24,017 nt of DNA. Origin: Chloroflexota bacterium. Lineage in GTDB: Bacteria; Chloroflexota; Dormibacteria; CF-121. Shown here piece by piece: positions 17,422-24,017 of this stretch. The stretch is from assembly GCA_005882525.1 (NCBI GenBank), contig VBGO01000001.1:1-24017 (forward strand), written 5' to 3'. Positions within the stretch are counted from its first letter, which is position 1. Each line of letters opens with the position of its first letter. Position numbers and translations under genes: made by a program. The notes beneath the pieces were generated by a model. The model saw nothing but the letters and a program-made list of their open reading frames with translations. It did no database searches and was not told the DNA's origin.

Positions 17422-18723
17422 ATGCTGGAAGCGATCGGTAACGCGCTCCGAATCCCGGAACTCCGTCGCAAGATCCTCTTCACCCTGGGGCTCTTCGTGG
17501 TTTTCCGGATCCTGGCGCACATTGCCGTCCCCGGGGCCGACAAGGCCGCCCTCGACAAGCTCTTCAATAGCAATGCCTTCCTCGGTTTGCTCGACCTGTT
17601 TTCCGGAGGCGGGCTCTCGACCTTCTCGATCATCGCCATGGGCGTCAACCCCTACATCAACGCCTCGATCATCATGCAGCTGATGACGGTCGTCTCGACT
17701 CGGATGAAGGAGCTCAGCAAGGAAGGCGAGTTCGGCCGCCGGAAGATCACGCGCTGGACACGCTGGCTGACGGTCGCCCTGGGCTTGCTGCAGGCGTGGG
17801 GTCTGACCCTGGTCTTCAGCCGGCAGGGCGTCCTCAGCAACCTCGATTGGCTGGGCATCGTGGAGATCATGATCACGTTGACGGCCGGCACCGTGATGCT
17901 GATGTGGTTCGGCGAGCTGATCACGGAATATGGCATCGGCAACGGCATCTCGCTCGTGATCTTCGCCGGGATCGTGGGGCGGATCCCGAATACCATCTAC
18001 AACCTGCTGACCGGCGGCGGATCGTCGAATCTGGCGCCCATGCTCCTTTTCGGGGCGCTGGCGATCGTCGTGACCGCATTCATCATCGAGGTGCAGCAGG
18101 CCCAGCGGAAGATCCCGATCCAGTCGGCCCAGCGGGTGGTGGGCCGCAAGGTCTACCAGGGGCGCAGCTCGCACCTGCCCTTGCGGGTCAACCAGGCCGG
18201 GGTCATCCCGATCATCTTCGCGATCTCGATCATGTTCTTCCCGGTTATCATCGGGAACTTCCTGGCCACGGCGCCCTCACCCTGGGGCGAGATTTCGCGG
18301 GCGCTCCGAACCTACTGGGTGCCGGCGGGTCCGAACATCCCGACCGATATCCTCTATAACTTCGTCTACTTCATCTTGATCTTCGGATTCACCTACTTCT
18401 ACACGGCGGTCACCTTCGACCCGGTAGATACCGCCGATTACCTGAAGAAGCACGCCGCCTTCATCCCGGGCATCCGGCCGGGCGTGGCCACGGCGCAGTA
18501 CCTCGACCGCACCATGACCCGGATCACTTTTGCCGGCGCCCTCTTCCTGGGCGGCGTCACGGTGCTGATCCCGCTGCTGGCGACGGCGCTCACCCGCATC
18601 CCGACCCAGAACATGTATCTCGGAGGAACGGCGATCTTGATCGTGGTCGGCGTGGCGCTCGACACCATGAAACAGATCGAAACCCAGCTGATCATGCGTC
18701 AGTACAAGGGGTTCATAAAGTAG
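17422..18723 (+). CDS. secY: Protein translocase channel subunit SecY
   Basis: 433 aa, ten predicted transmembrane helices. SecY is the inner-membrane protein-conducting channel working with SecE/SecG and SecA or ribosomes. The plug region (LFSGGGLSTFSIIAMGVNPYI), GNGISLVIFAGI, the cytoplasmic loop QSAQRVVGRKVYQG and the late loop AAFIPGIRPG are all recognisable. The short N-terminus (MLEAIGNALRIPELRRKI) is normal. Position after rplO is the usual spc arrangement and couples export capacity to ribosome supply. The stop codon lies inside a 17-bp palindrome. Confidence 0.98.
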   Translation: MLEAIGNALRIPELRRKILFTLGLFVVFRILAHIAVPGADKAALDKLFNSNAFLGLLDLFSGGGLSTFSIIAMGVNPYINASIIMQLMTVVSTRMKELSKEGEFGRRKITRWTRWLTVALGLLQAWGLTLVFSRQGVLSNLDWLGIVEIMITLTAGTVMLMWFGELITEYGIGNGISLVIFAGIVGRIPNTIYNLLTGGGSSNLAPMLLFGALAIVVTAFIIEVQQAQRKIPIQSAQRVVGRKVYQGRSSHLPLRVNQAGVIPIIFAISIMFFPVIIGNFLATAPSPWGEISRALRTYWVPAGPNIPTDILYNFVYFILIFGFTYFYTAVTFDPVDTADYLKKHAAFIPGIRPGVATAQYLDRTMTRITFAGALFLGGVTVLIPLLATALTRIPTQNMYLGGTAILIVVGVALDTMKQIETQLIMRQYKGFIK

Positions 18724-18738
18724 CGACTTCAAGTCGCT
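18722..18738. repeat. 17-bp perfect palindrome between secY and adk
   Basis: AGCGACTT (18722-18729), a central C, and AAGTCGCT (18731-18738). In RNA it would form a six-base-pair stem with a UUCAA loop followed by UUCUCU. It overlaps the secY stop and ends 10 nt before the adk ATG. It is a candidate weak attenuator, mRNA-processing site or operator; the U-tract is too poor for a confident intrinsic terminator. Confidence 0.7.
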
Positions 18739-18748
18739 TCTCTGGCTC

Positions 18749-19417
18749 ATGAACCTGATACTTTTTGGCGCGCCTGGCGCGGGAAAGGGAACGCAGACGG
18801 GTTCCCTGATCGATACCTACCACATCCCCGCGATCGCGACCGGTGACATGCTGCGTGCCCAGCGGCGGGCCGGGACGGCGCTTGGCGAGCAGGTGAAGAG
18901 CTACATGGACCGCGGCGAGCTGGTGCCGGACAACCTGATGATCGACATCATCAAGGAGCGACTGCAGAAGCCGGACGCAAAAAACGGCTTCATCCTGGAC
19001 GGCTTTCCGCGGACCGTCGCCCAGGCCGAGGCCCTCGACCGCAAGCTGGACCAGCTCGGCCGGCGGGTCGATGCCGTCATCTACCTGCGGGTCAGCCGTC
19101 AGGTCTTGATCGACCGGCTGTCGCATCGCTACAGCTGCCGGACCTGTGATGCGGTCTACAACTTCGCCCCGCAGCAGGCCGGCAACCTGCCGCGCTGCTC
19201 CGTGGACGGCGGCGACCTCTACCAGAGGCCTGACGACCGGCCGGAGATCGTCGCGCACCGGATCGACGTGTTTTTGAAGCACACCGCGCCGCTGATCGAC
19301 TACTACACCGCCCAGCACAAGCTGGAGAACATCGACGGCCAGATGTCGGTCGACGATGTGCGTGCCGACATCACCCGCCGGCTCAGCGCGCTGCGCAAGG
19401 GGGCCGGCTCCCGGTGA
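18749..19417 (+). CDS. adk: Adenylate kinase, long zinc-binding form
   Basis: 222 aa. It converts ATP + AMP to 2 ADP in the cytoplasm. The P-loop GAPGAGKGTQ (residues 7-16), the AMP-binding DGFPRT (84-89) and the LID are intact. The LID carries C130, C133, C150 and D153, the Cys3-Asp zinc site known from Bacillus subtilis Adk. The N-terminus MNLILFGAPG fixes the start, although no Shine-Dalgarno sequence is visible; a palindrome lies just upstream. Being in the spc cluster after secY is a common arrangement. Its TGA overlaps the GTG of map (GTGA). Confidence 0.98.
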   Translation: MNLILFGAPGAGKGTQTGSLIDTYHIPAIATGDMLRAQRRAGTALGEQVKSYMDRGELVPDNLMIDIIKERLQKPDAKNGFILDGFPRTVAQAEALDRKLDQLGRRVDAVIYLRVSRQVLIDRLSHRYSCRTCDAVYNFAPQQAGNLPRCSVDGGDLYQRPDDRPEIVAHRIDVFLKHTAPLIDYYTAQHKLENIDGQMSVDDVRADITRRLSALRKGAGSR

Positions 19418-20184
19418 TCATCTACAAATCGGAAGCCGAGATCGAGCTGATGCGGGAGGCCGGCGGCATCCTGGCCGAGGCGCTGGCGCGTCTCCAGTCG
19501 ATGGCGCGGCCAGGCACCACGCTGCTCGAGCTGGACCGCGAGGCCGACCGCTTCATCCGGGAGCGCGGGTGTATCCCGGGGTTCGTTGGCTACCAGGGGT
19601 ACCGGAACGCCATCTGCACCTCGGTCAACGACCAGGTCGTCCACGGAATTCCCACCAACCGTAAGCTCCGGGAGGGCGACCTGCTCAGCCTCGACGCGGG
19701 TCTGATCCATCGCGGGTTCTGGGCGGATGCCGGCCTCACCGTCGGCGTCGGCAAGATTTCAGCCGAGGCGCTGCGCCTGATGGACGTCACCCGCGAGTCC
19801 CTGGACGTCGGGATCCACCAGGCGCTGGCCGGCAACCGGATCGGGGATATCAGCGCCGCGGTCCAGGAGCACGTCGAGCGGGCCGGTTTCAGCGTGGTCC
19901 GGCAGTTCGTCGGCCACGGCATCGGCCGCGACATGCACGAGGATCCGCAGGTGCCCAACTTTGGCATCGCCGGCCGGGGGCCCCTCTTGAAGCCGGGGAT
20001 GGTACTCGCCATTGAACCGATGGTGAACGCCGGTGGACCAGACGTGGCTCTACTGGGCGATGGCTGGACGGTGGTGACGGCCGACCACAGCCTCTCCGCT
20101 TATTTCGAACACTCGGTGGCGATCACCACCGACGGCCCCGAGATCCTGACCGCCTCGACGAAGGCTCTGCGGGCTCGGCCGTGA
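19414..20184 (+). CDS. map: Methionine aminopeptidase, type I
   Basis: 256 aa. It removes the initiator Met from nascent chains with small second residues. The five metal ligands are visible: D94 (SLDAG), D105 (DAGLT), H168 (VGHGIG), E201 (AIEPM) and E232 (FEHS), plus the catalytic H77 (VVHGIP). There is no N-terminal extension, so it is the compact type Ia. It starts at GTG 19414 overlapping adk by four bases (VIIYKSEAEIELM). It is the last gene before a gap of 85 nt with a second promoter. Confidence 0.97.
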   Translation: MIIYKSEAEIELMREAGGILAEALARLQSMARPGTTLLELDREADRFIRERGCIPGFVGYQGYRNAICTSVNDQVVHGIPTNRKLREGDLLSLDAGLIHRGFWADAGLTVGVGKISAEALRLMDVTRESLDVGIHQALAGNRIGDISAAVQEHVERAGFSVVRQFVGHGIGRDMHEDPQVPNFGIAGRGPLLKPGMVLAIEPMVNAGGPDVALLGDGWTVVTADHSLSAYFEHSVAITTDGPEILTASTKALRARP

Positions 20185-20193
20185 GGAAGAGGG

Positions 20194-20220
20194 TTAGGAC
20201 GGTGGATCTTGTGGTAAGCT
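20194..20220 (+). promoter_or_regulatory. Probable internal promoter upstream of infA
   Basis: An extended -10, TGG TAAGCT (20212-20220), with a weak TTAGGA (20194-20199) as -35 at 15-nt spacing. It lies in the largest gap within the supercluster. Weaker than the rpsL promoter, but the downstream leader resembles the rpsL leader, which supports the call. Confidence 0.5.
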
Positions 20221-20231
20221 ATTCGTTCGTG

Positions 20232-20247
20232 CGCCGGAAACCCGGCG
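20232..20247 (+). promoter_or_regulatory. Leader hairpin upstream of infA
   Basis: CGCCGG (20232-20237) pairs with CCGGCG (20242-20247) across an AAAC loop. The stem starts 11 nt after the proposed -10, compared with 9 nt for the rpsL leader hairpin. The flanking TTCGTGCG and TTCGCGCC strings are also alike. Confidence 0.55.
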
Positions 20248-20255
20248 ATACTGCC

Positions 20256-20270
20256 ATGGGCATTTGCTGA
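20256..20270 (+). other. Four-codon micro-ORF ending on the infA start
   Basis: ATG GGC ATT TGC TGA encodes MGIC; the final A of its TGA is the first base of the infA ATG (TGATG). This geometry would allow termination-reinitiation. No Shine-Dalgarno sequence is visible for either start, so whether it is translated is unknown. Confidence 0.35.
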
Positions 20271-20476
20271 TGGTGGGAATTGTCGTCGGACGAGTGGTGG
20301 AGCCGATGCCCAACGCGCTCTACCGTGTCGAGCTCGAGACCGGCCACAGGATCGTGGCTCACGTGGCGCCGGCCGCGCGGCTTCGGTTTCTCCGGGTGAT
20401 CCCGGGTGACCGCGTCCGCGTCGAGGTGTCACCGCTCGATCCCGGGCGTGGTCGAATCGTGAGAAAGGCGGATTGA
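20270..20476 (+). CDS. infA: Translation initiation factor IF-1, short and divergent
   Basis: 68 aa from ATG 20270; TTG 20264 would give 70. IF-1 is an S1/OB-fold protein that occupies the ribosomal A site during initiation. The pattern V(V)EPMPNALYRVELETGHRIVAH, then PGDRVRVEVSPLD, ending GRGRIVRK matches IF-1 and the gene lies in its canonical place before rpmJ. Two oddities: about six N-terminal residues of the usual MxKxDxIE start are missing, and the conserved loop SGKMRxxYIR is replaced by APAARLRFLR. No Shine-Dalgarno sequence precedes it. An alternative is a start lost to sequence error, but the upstream frame is non-coding in character. Confidence 0.9.
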   Translation: MVGIVVGRVVEPMPNALYRVELETGHRIVAHVAPAARLRFLRVIPGDRVRVEVSPLDPGRGRIVRKAD

Positions 20477-20480
20477 AGGA

Positions 20481-20594
20481 ATGAAAGTTCGGTCGTCGGT
20501 CAAGAAAATATGTCCGAAGTGCAAGGTCATCAAGCGCGGCGGCCAGGTGCGGGTCATCTGCGTGACGCCGAAACACAACCAGAGGCAGGGGTAA
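20481..20594 (+). CDS. rpmJ: 50S ribosomal protein L36, zinc-binding type
   Basis: 37 aa: MKVRSSVKKICPKCKVIKRG and then GQVRVICVTPKHNQRQG. The zinc ligands C11, C14, C27 and H32 are all present, so this is the C+ form. L36 is the smallest 50S protein and organises 23S rRNA near the factor-binding side. AAGGA directly abuts the ATG, an unusually short spacing, so translation probably depends on coupling to infA, whose stop is 4 nt upstream. Confidence 0.97.
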   Translation: MKVRSSVKKICPKCKVIKRGGQVRVICVTPKHNQRQG

Positions 20595-20602
20595 GAGGGT
20601 AA

Positions 20603-20986
20603 ATGGCTCGAATTGCCGGCGTTGACATTCCCCGGGAAAAGCGCGTCGAAATCGCGCTCACCTATATCTTTGGGGTCGGCCCCCACACCGCCCGGCGGGT
20701 GCTGACGATCGCGAACGTCGACCCGAACTTGCGCGTCGGGAGCCTGAACGACGAGCAGATCGGCCGGCTCCGCGATGTGCTCGACAAGGAAGCCAAGGTT
20801 GAAGGCGAGCTTCGCCGCGAGATCGCCCTGAATATCAAGCGCCTGATCGAGATCGGCACCTACCGGGGCCTGCGCCACCGTCGCGGCCTGCCGGTCCGCG
20901 GTCAACGCACCCGCACCAACGCCCGCACCCGTCGCGGTCCGCGGAAGACCGTCGGCGTCAGGAAGAAAGTCGAAGGCAAGAAGTAG
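20603..20986 (+). CDS. rpsM: 30S ribosomal protein S13
   Basis: 127 aa. S13 sits in the 30S head, contacts P-site tRNA and forms bridges with L5. MARIAGVDIPREKRVEIALTYI-type start, the helix-hairpin-helix (IFGVGPHTARRVL) and the basic GLRHRRGLPVRGQRTRTNAR tail region identify it; the end (RKKVEGKK) is normal. It lies eight bases after rpmJ with GAGGG as ribosome-binding site. In E. coli this position follows the S4-binding pseudoknot of the alpha operon; here there is no room for one. Confidence 0.98.
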   Translation: MARIAGVDIPREKRVEIALTYIFGVGPHTARRVLTIANVDPNLRVGSLNDEQIGRLRDVLDKEAKVEGELRREIALNIKRLIEIGTYRGLRHRRGLPVRGQRTRTNARTRRGPRKTVGVRKKVEGKK

Positions 20987-20990
20987 CTAG

Positions 20991-21383
20991 ATGCCGAAGA
21001 AGAAAGTTGTCCGCACCCGGCGCCGTGAGAAGAAGCACGTCACGGTTGGCCAGGCGCACATCCAGTCCACCTTCAACAACACCGTGGTCTCGCTGACCGA
21101 TGCGCAGGGCAACGTCCTCGCCTGGGGCAGCGCGGGCAGCCAGGGCTTCAAGGGGTCGCGCAAGAGCACGCCGTTTGCCGCCCAGATGACGGCCGAGGCG
21201 ACGGCCCGCCGCGCCATGGAGCACGGCCTCAAGCAGATCGAGATCTTCGTCAAGGGACCCGGCGCCGGCCGCGAGGCGGCCATCCGCTCCTTGCAGGCCG
21301 CTGGCCTCGAGGTGACCGCCATCACCGACGTCACGCCGATCCCGCACAACGGCTGCCGCCCACCGAAGCGGAGGCGCGTCTAG
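20991..21383 (+). CDS. rpsK: 30S ribosomal protein S11
   Basis: 130 aa. S11 lines the 30S platform near the E-site codon and the Shine-Dalgarno helix. AHIQSTFNNTVVSLTDAQGN, the SAGSQGFKGSRKSTPFAAQ segment and the terminal TPIPHNGCRPPKRRRV are near-consensus. The first part (MPKKKVVRTRRREKKHV) is basic. It is four bases after rpsM and directly abuts rpsD. Confidence 0.98.
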   Translation: MPKKKVVRTRRREKKHVTVGQAHIQSTFNNTVVSLTDAQGNVLAWGSAGSQGFKGSRKSTPFAAQMTAEATARRAMEHGLKQIEIFVKGPGAGREAAIRSLQAAGLEVTAITDVTPIPHNGCRPPKRRRV

Positions 21384-22010
21384 TTGGCCCGCTACGAAGG
21401 CCCGGTCTGCCGCCACTGTCGCCGCGAGGGAGTGAAGCTGTTCCTCAAGGGGGAAAAGTGCTTCACCAAGTGCACCCTCGACCGGCGGGCGATGCCGCCC
21501 GGCATGCACACCCAGGTGCGCCGCCGCAAGGTGTCCGACTACGGGATCCAGCTCCGGGCGAAGCAGCGGGCGCGGCGGATCTACTTCCTGCTGGAGGGTC
21601 AGTTCCGTCTCTACTTCAACCGGGCCTCGAAGATGGCCGGCGTCACCGGCCTGAACCTGCTCCGCTTGCTGGAGACCAGGCTGGACAACGTCGTCTACCG
21701 GGTCGGGTTCGCCGCCTCGCGGCGCGACGCCCGGCAGCTCGTTTCCCACCGGCACGTCACCGTCAACGGCCGAATCGTGAACGTCCCGTCGTACGCGGTC
21801 CGCATCGGCGATGTGATCGCCGTCAAGGAAAAGAGCAAGGAGGTCGACCGGATCAAGAATGCCCTCGACGCCGGCGAGCAGCGAACGGTCTCACCGTGGC
21901 TGACGCTGGACAAGGAGCAGATGACCGCGAAGGTCGTCGCGCAACCCGGACGCGACGACATGGACCAGACCATCCAGGAGCAATTGATCGTCGAGTTTTA
22001 TTCGCGCTAA
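21384..22010 (+). CDS. rpsD: 30S ribosomal protein S4, zinc-binding type
   Basis: 208 aa from TTG 21384, immediately after the rpsK TAG with zero spacing. S4 nucleates 30S body assembly and guards decoding accuracy with S5. Cysteines C9, C12, C26 and C30 mark the C+ form. The last pair is C-x3-C (CFTKC), one residue shorter than the common C-x4-C. The S4 RNA-binding domain (LETRLDNVVYRVGFAASRRDARQLVSHRHVTVNG) is standard. Only the TTG gives a normal N-terminus (ARYEGPVC). Confidence 0.97.
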   Translation: MARYEGPVCRHCRREGVKLFLKGEKCFTKCTLDRRAMPPGMHTQVRRRKVSDYGIQLRAKQRARRIYFLLEGQFRLYFNRASKMAGVTGLNLLRLLETRLDNVVYRVGFAASRRDARQLVSHRHVTVNGRIVNVPSYAVRIGDVIAVKEKSKEVDRIKNALDAGEQRTVSPWLTLDKEQMTAKVVAQPGRDDMDQTIQEQLIVEFYSR

Positions 22011-22032
22011 TCCATTCATTTCAGGGAGGACC

Positions 22033-22989
22033 ATGATCGATATCGCCCCACCCCAAGTCAAAAGCATCGAGAACTCGAGCACCTACGGAAAGTTCGAGAT
22101 CGAGCCGCTCGAGCCTGGTTTCGGCACCACGCTAGGCAATGCGCTTCGCCGCGTCCTGCTCTCCACGCTGAAGGGCGCCGCCGTGACATCGGTCTCGATC
22201 GAAGGCGTCGCGCACGAGTTTTCCTCGATCCCGTTCGTGAAGGAGGACGTCACCGAGATCATCCTCAACCTCAAAGGGCTGAACCTGATCTCCTACAGCG
22301 AGGATCCCGTCCGTCTCACGCTCGACGTAACCGGTCCCCGCGAGGTGAAGGCGTCCGACATCCAGGCGCCGAGCGACGTTGAGATCGTCAACCCCGAGCT
22401 CTACATCTGCACGCTCGACAGCAACAAAGGCCGCCTCCGCATGGAGCTGACCGTCGAGCGAGGCAAGGGGTATGTCCCGGCCGAGCGGAACAAGAAAGAA
22501 GGCCAGCCGATCGGGGTGATTCCGATCGATGCCATCTTCAGCCCGGTGGTGAAGGCGAACTTCCTGATCGAGAAGACCCGCGTCGGCCAGGAGACGGACT
22601 GGGACAAGCTGATCCTCGAGGTCTGGACCGACGGGACGATCGTCCCGGACCAGGCCATCAGCGAGGCCGCCAAGCAGTTCACCTCGCACCTTGGCCTCTT
22701 CGCCCGCTTTACGGAGCGGATCAAGGACGCCGACGTGCCCCAGCAGAAGGGTAATGACCTGTCGTCGCGGCTGGCGGATGTGCCGATCGAGGACCTCGAC
22801 CTCTCCGTCCGGGCGCTCAACTGCCTCAAGGCGAACGAGATCACCAAGGTCGGCCAGCTGGTCGCCCTGCGGGAGGAAGATCTGCTCAGCCTGCGCAACT
22901 TCGGTCGGAAGTCCTTGGACGAGATCAAGGAAAAATTGGTACAGCGCGGCTTCCTGACGCAGGAAGAGCTGACCAAGGTCCTGGTCTAG
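22033..22989 (+). CDS. rpoA: DNA-directed RNA polymerase alpha subunit
   Basis: 318 aa. Alpha dimerises to start RNA polymerase assembly and its C-terminal domain reads UP elements and activators. The N-terminal domain contains GFGTTLGNALRRVLLSTLKG, and the C-terminal domain carries VRALNCLKANEITKVGQL and LRNFGRKSLDEIKEKL, including the Arg equivalent to R265 used for DNA contact. A strong AGGGAGGA lies just upstream of the ATG. It is 22 nt after rpsD and is followed by rplQ, the classical alpha-operon order. Confidence 0.99.
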   Translation: MIDIAPPQVKSIENSSTYGKFEIEPLEPGFGTTLGNALRRVLLSTLKGAAVTSVSIEGVAHEFSSIPFVKEDVTEIILNLKGLNLISYSEDPVRLTLDVTGPREVKASDIQAPSDVEIVNPELYICTLDSNKGRLRMELTVERGKGYVPAERNKKEGQPIGVIPIDAIFSPVVKANFLIEKTRVGQETDWDKLILEVWTDGTIVPDQAISEAAKQFTSHLGLFARFTERIKDADVPQQKGNDLSSRLADVPIEDLDLSVRALNCLKANEITKVGQLVALREEDLLSLRNFGRKSLDEIKEKLVQRGFLTQEELTKVLV

Positions 22990-23005
22990 GAGCGGAACAG
23001 TCGGG

Positions 23006-23362
23006 ATGCGGCACCAGAAGACGGGACGCAAATTCGGGCGGACCACGGCGCATCGGAAGGCGATGAGCCGCAACCTGGTAACCGCGCTGCTCGACCACGG
23101 CCGGATCGAGACCACCGAGGCCAAGGGTAAGGAGCTACGACGCTGGGTGGAGCGCGTCATCACGACGGCCAAGACAGACAATATCGCCGCCCGCCGCGCG
23201 GTCGACTCGATCGTCGAGGACCGAGAGGTTTCGCAGCGCCTCTTCACCAAGCTGATGCCGCGTCTGAAGGAGCGCCCCGGCGGCTATACCCGCGTGCTGA
23301 AGATCGGCCCACGCCAGGGCGATGGGGCGCCCATGGTCCTGGTGGAGCTCGTCGACCGATGA
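23006..23362 (+). CDS. rplQ: 50S ribosomal protein L17
   Basis: 118 aa. L17 lies near the tunnel exit of the 50S subunit. MRHQKTGRKFGRTTAHRKAM and RNLVTALLDHGRIETTEAKGKELRRW are the family signatures; the end RQGDGAPMVLVELVDR is typical. No tail is present, unlike L22 or L15. It overlaps truA by four bases (ATGA). Confidence 0.98.
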   Translation: MRHQKTGRKFGRTTAHRKAMSRNLVTALLDHGRIETTEAKGKELRRWVERVITTAKTDNIAARRAVDSIVEDREVSQRLFTKLMPRLKERPGGYTRVLKIGPRQGDGAPMVLVELVDR

Positions 23363-24017
23363 ACGTGAAACTCGTCATCGAGTACGAGGGCACCCACTAT
23401 CACGGCTGGCAGGCGCAGGCGGGCGCCCCCACTCTCGAGGCGGCGCTTCGCGACGCCATCCACAACCTGACCGGCGAGTCGCCGGCCCTGACGGCGGCCG
23501 GCCGCACCGATGCCGGCGTCCACGCCCTCGGCCAGGTCGTGAACTTCCGCCTTGAGCGCGAATTCCCGATGGAGCAACTGCCGGGGGCCTTGAATGCCCG
23601 GCTGGCACCGGACATTGCGGTCCGCCGCGCCGAAGCCGTCGATGACGCGTTCAACGCCCGCTACTCAGCGAAGGCCCGGCTCTATGCGTACCGCATCCGG
23701 CAGGCGCTGCCGCGGGGCGCCTATCAGCGTCAGTACGCGTGGGGGCTGCACGACACGCTCGACATCGCCGCCATGCAGGCGGCCGGCGGTCGCATGGCCG
23801 GGACGCACGACTTTCGAGCGTTTGGCCGCAGTCCGCGGCCCGGCGGCCACACCGTGCGGCGTGTTCACGACCTGCGGGTCAGCGGCGCCGGCGACTGGGT
23901 GACGATCGTGGTCGCGGCCGACGCCTTCCTTTACGGCATGGTTCGCCGGATCGCCGGTGCGCTGGTCGACGTGGGTCGCCGCCGGCAACCGCTGGAATGG
24001 ATCGACTCGCTGCTCCA
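23359..24017 (+). CDS. truA: tRNA pseudouridine synthase A, truncated by window end
   Basis: 219 codons are visible; the frame is open at the window edge, where perhaps 30 more residues are expected. TruA makes pseudouridine at positions 38-40 of the tRNA anticodon stem. MNVKLVIEYEGTHYHGWQ, the catalytic D51 in AAGRTDAGVHALGQVVNF, and FLYGMVRRIAGALVDVG are all characteristic. It starts at the ATG of the ATGA overlap with rplQ, a common location for this gene, and is probably the last or near-last gene of the alpha portion. Confidence 0.96.
   Translation, partial: MNVKLVIEYEGTHYHGWQAQAGAPTLEAALRDAIHNLTGESPALTAAGRTDAGVHALGQVVNFRLEREFPMEQLPGALNARLAPDIAVRRAEAVDDAFNARYSAKARLYAYRIRQALPRGAYQRQYAWGLHDTLDIAAMQAAGGRMAGTHDFRAFGRSPRPGGHTVRRVHDLRVSGAGDWVTIVVAADAFLYGMVRRIAGALVDVGRRRQPLEWIDSLL

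Noticed and set aside
16540..18174. 544-codon antisense frame across rpmD, rplO and secY
   Set aside because: Crosses several real genes, has low-complexity character and no promoter or start signal.
18722..18744. Strong intrinsic terminator after secY
   Set aside because: The stem is only about 6 bp with a UUCUCU follow-up rather than a U-run, and adk/map continue the operon.

Overview
The window is a GC-rich bacterial chromosome segment, coding almost without gaps and entirely on the + strand. Its core is one continuous str–S10–spc–alpha ribosomal protein supercluster. The organism is a bacterium, judging by bacterial-type r-proteins, EF-G, EF-Tu, SecY, IF-1 and RNA polymerase alpha. High GC, frequent GTG/TTG starts, zinc-binding (C+) forms of S14, S4 and L36, and long Ala/Pro/Lys-rich tails on several r-proteins suggest a GC-rich Terrabacteria lineage, for example Chloroflexota/Dormibacterota-like or near Actinomycetota. 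This placement is an inference, not a demonstration.

Layout. Positions 1-1570 hold two membrane-protein genes: a GT-C-like polytopic protein and a small four-helix protein resembling the DUF2269 type. The second has an evident frameshift near 1529. The end of the first overlaps it by 131 nt, which is suspicious. An rtcB-type RNA ligase gene follows (1577-2959). A strong sigma70-like promoter (TTGACA, 18 nt, TAGAAT) then starts the supercluster: rpsL, rpsG, fusA, tuf, rpsJ, rplC, rplD, rplW, rplB, rpsS, rplV, rpsC, rplP, rpmC, rpsQ, rplN, rplX, rplE, rpsN, rpsH, rplF, rplR, rpsE, rpmD, rplO, secY, adk, map. After an 85-nt gap with a second probable promoter come infA, rpmJ, rpsM, rpsK, rpsD, rpoA, rplQ and truA; truA is cut by the window end. 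No gene-free stretch exceeds about 85 nt.

The genes supply ribosome subunits, elongation and initiation factors, the core transcription subunit alpha, the protein-export channel, nascent-chain processing (map), nucleotide balance (adk) and tRNA pseudouridylation (truA). They are tightly coupled: most junctions are 1-nt or 4-nt stop/start overlaps, or gaps under 25 nt. No tRNA, rRNA, CRISPR array, transposon or phage element was seen.

No unknown gene system is visible. The most interesting points are subtle: (1) similar 5' leaders after both promoters, each with a 6-bp GAAA-containing hairpin at or near the predicted 5' end of the mRNA; (2) no room for the classical E. coli r-protein feedback sites; (3) long low-complexity C-terminal tails on L22, S3, L16 and L15; (4) a perfect 16-bp AT-rich palindrome inside fusA; (5) a 17-bp palindrome between secY and adk; (6) a short, divergent IF-1 preceded by a four-codon micro-ORF that ends on its start codon.
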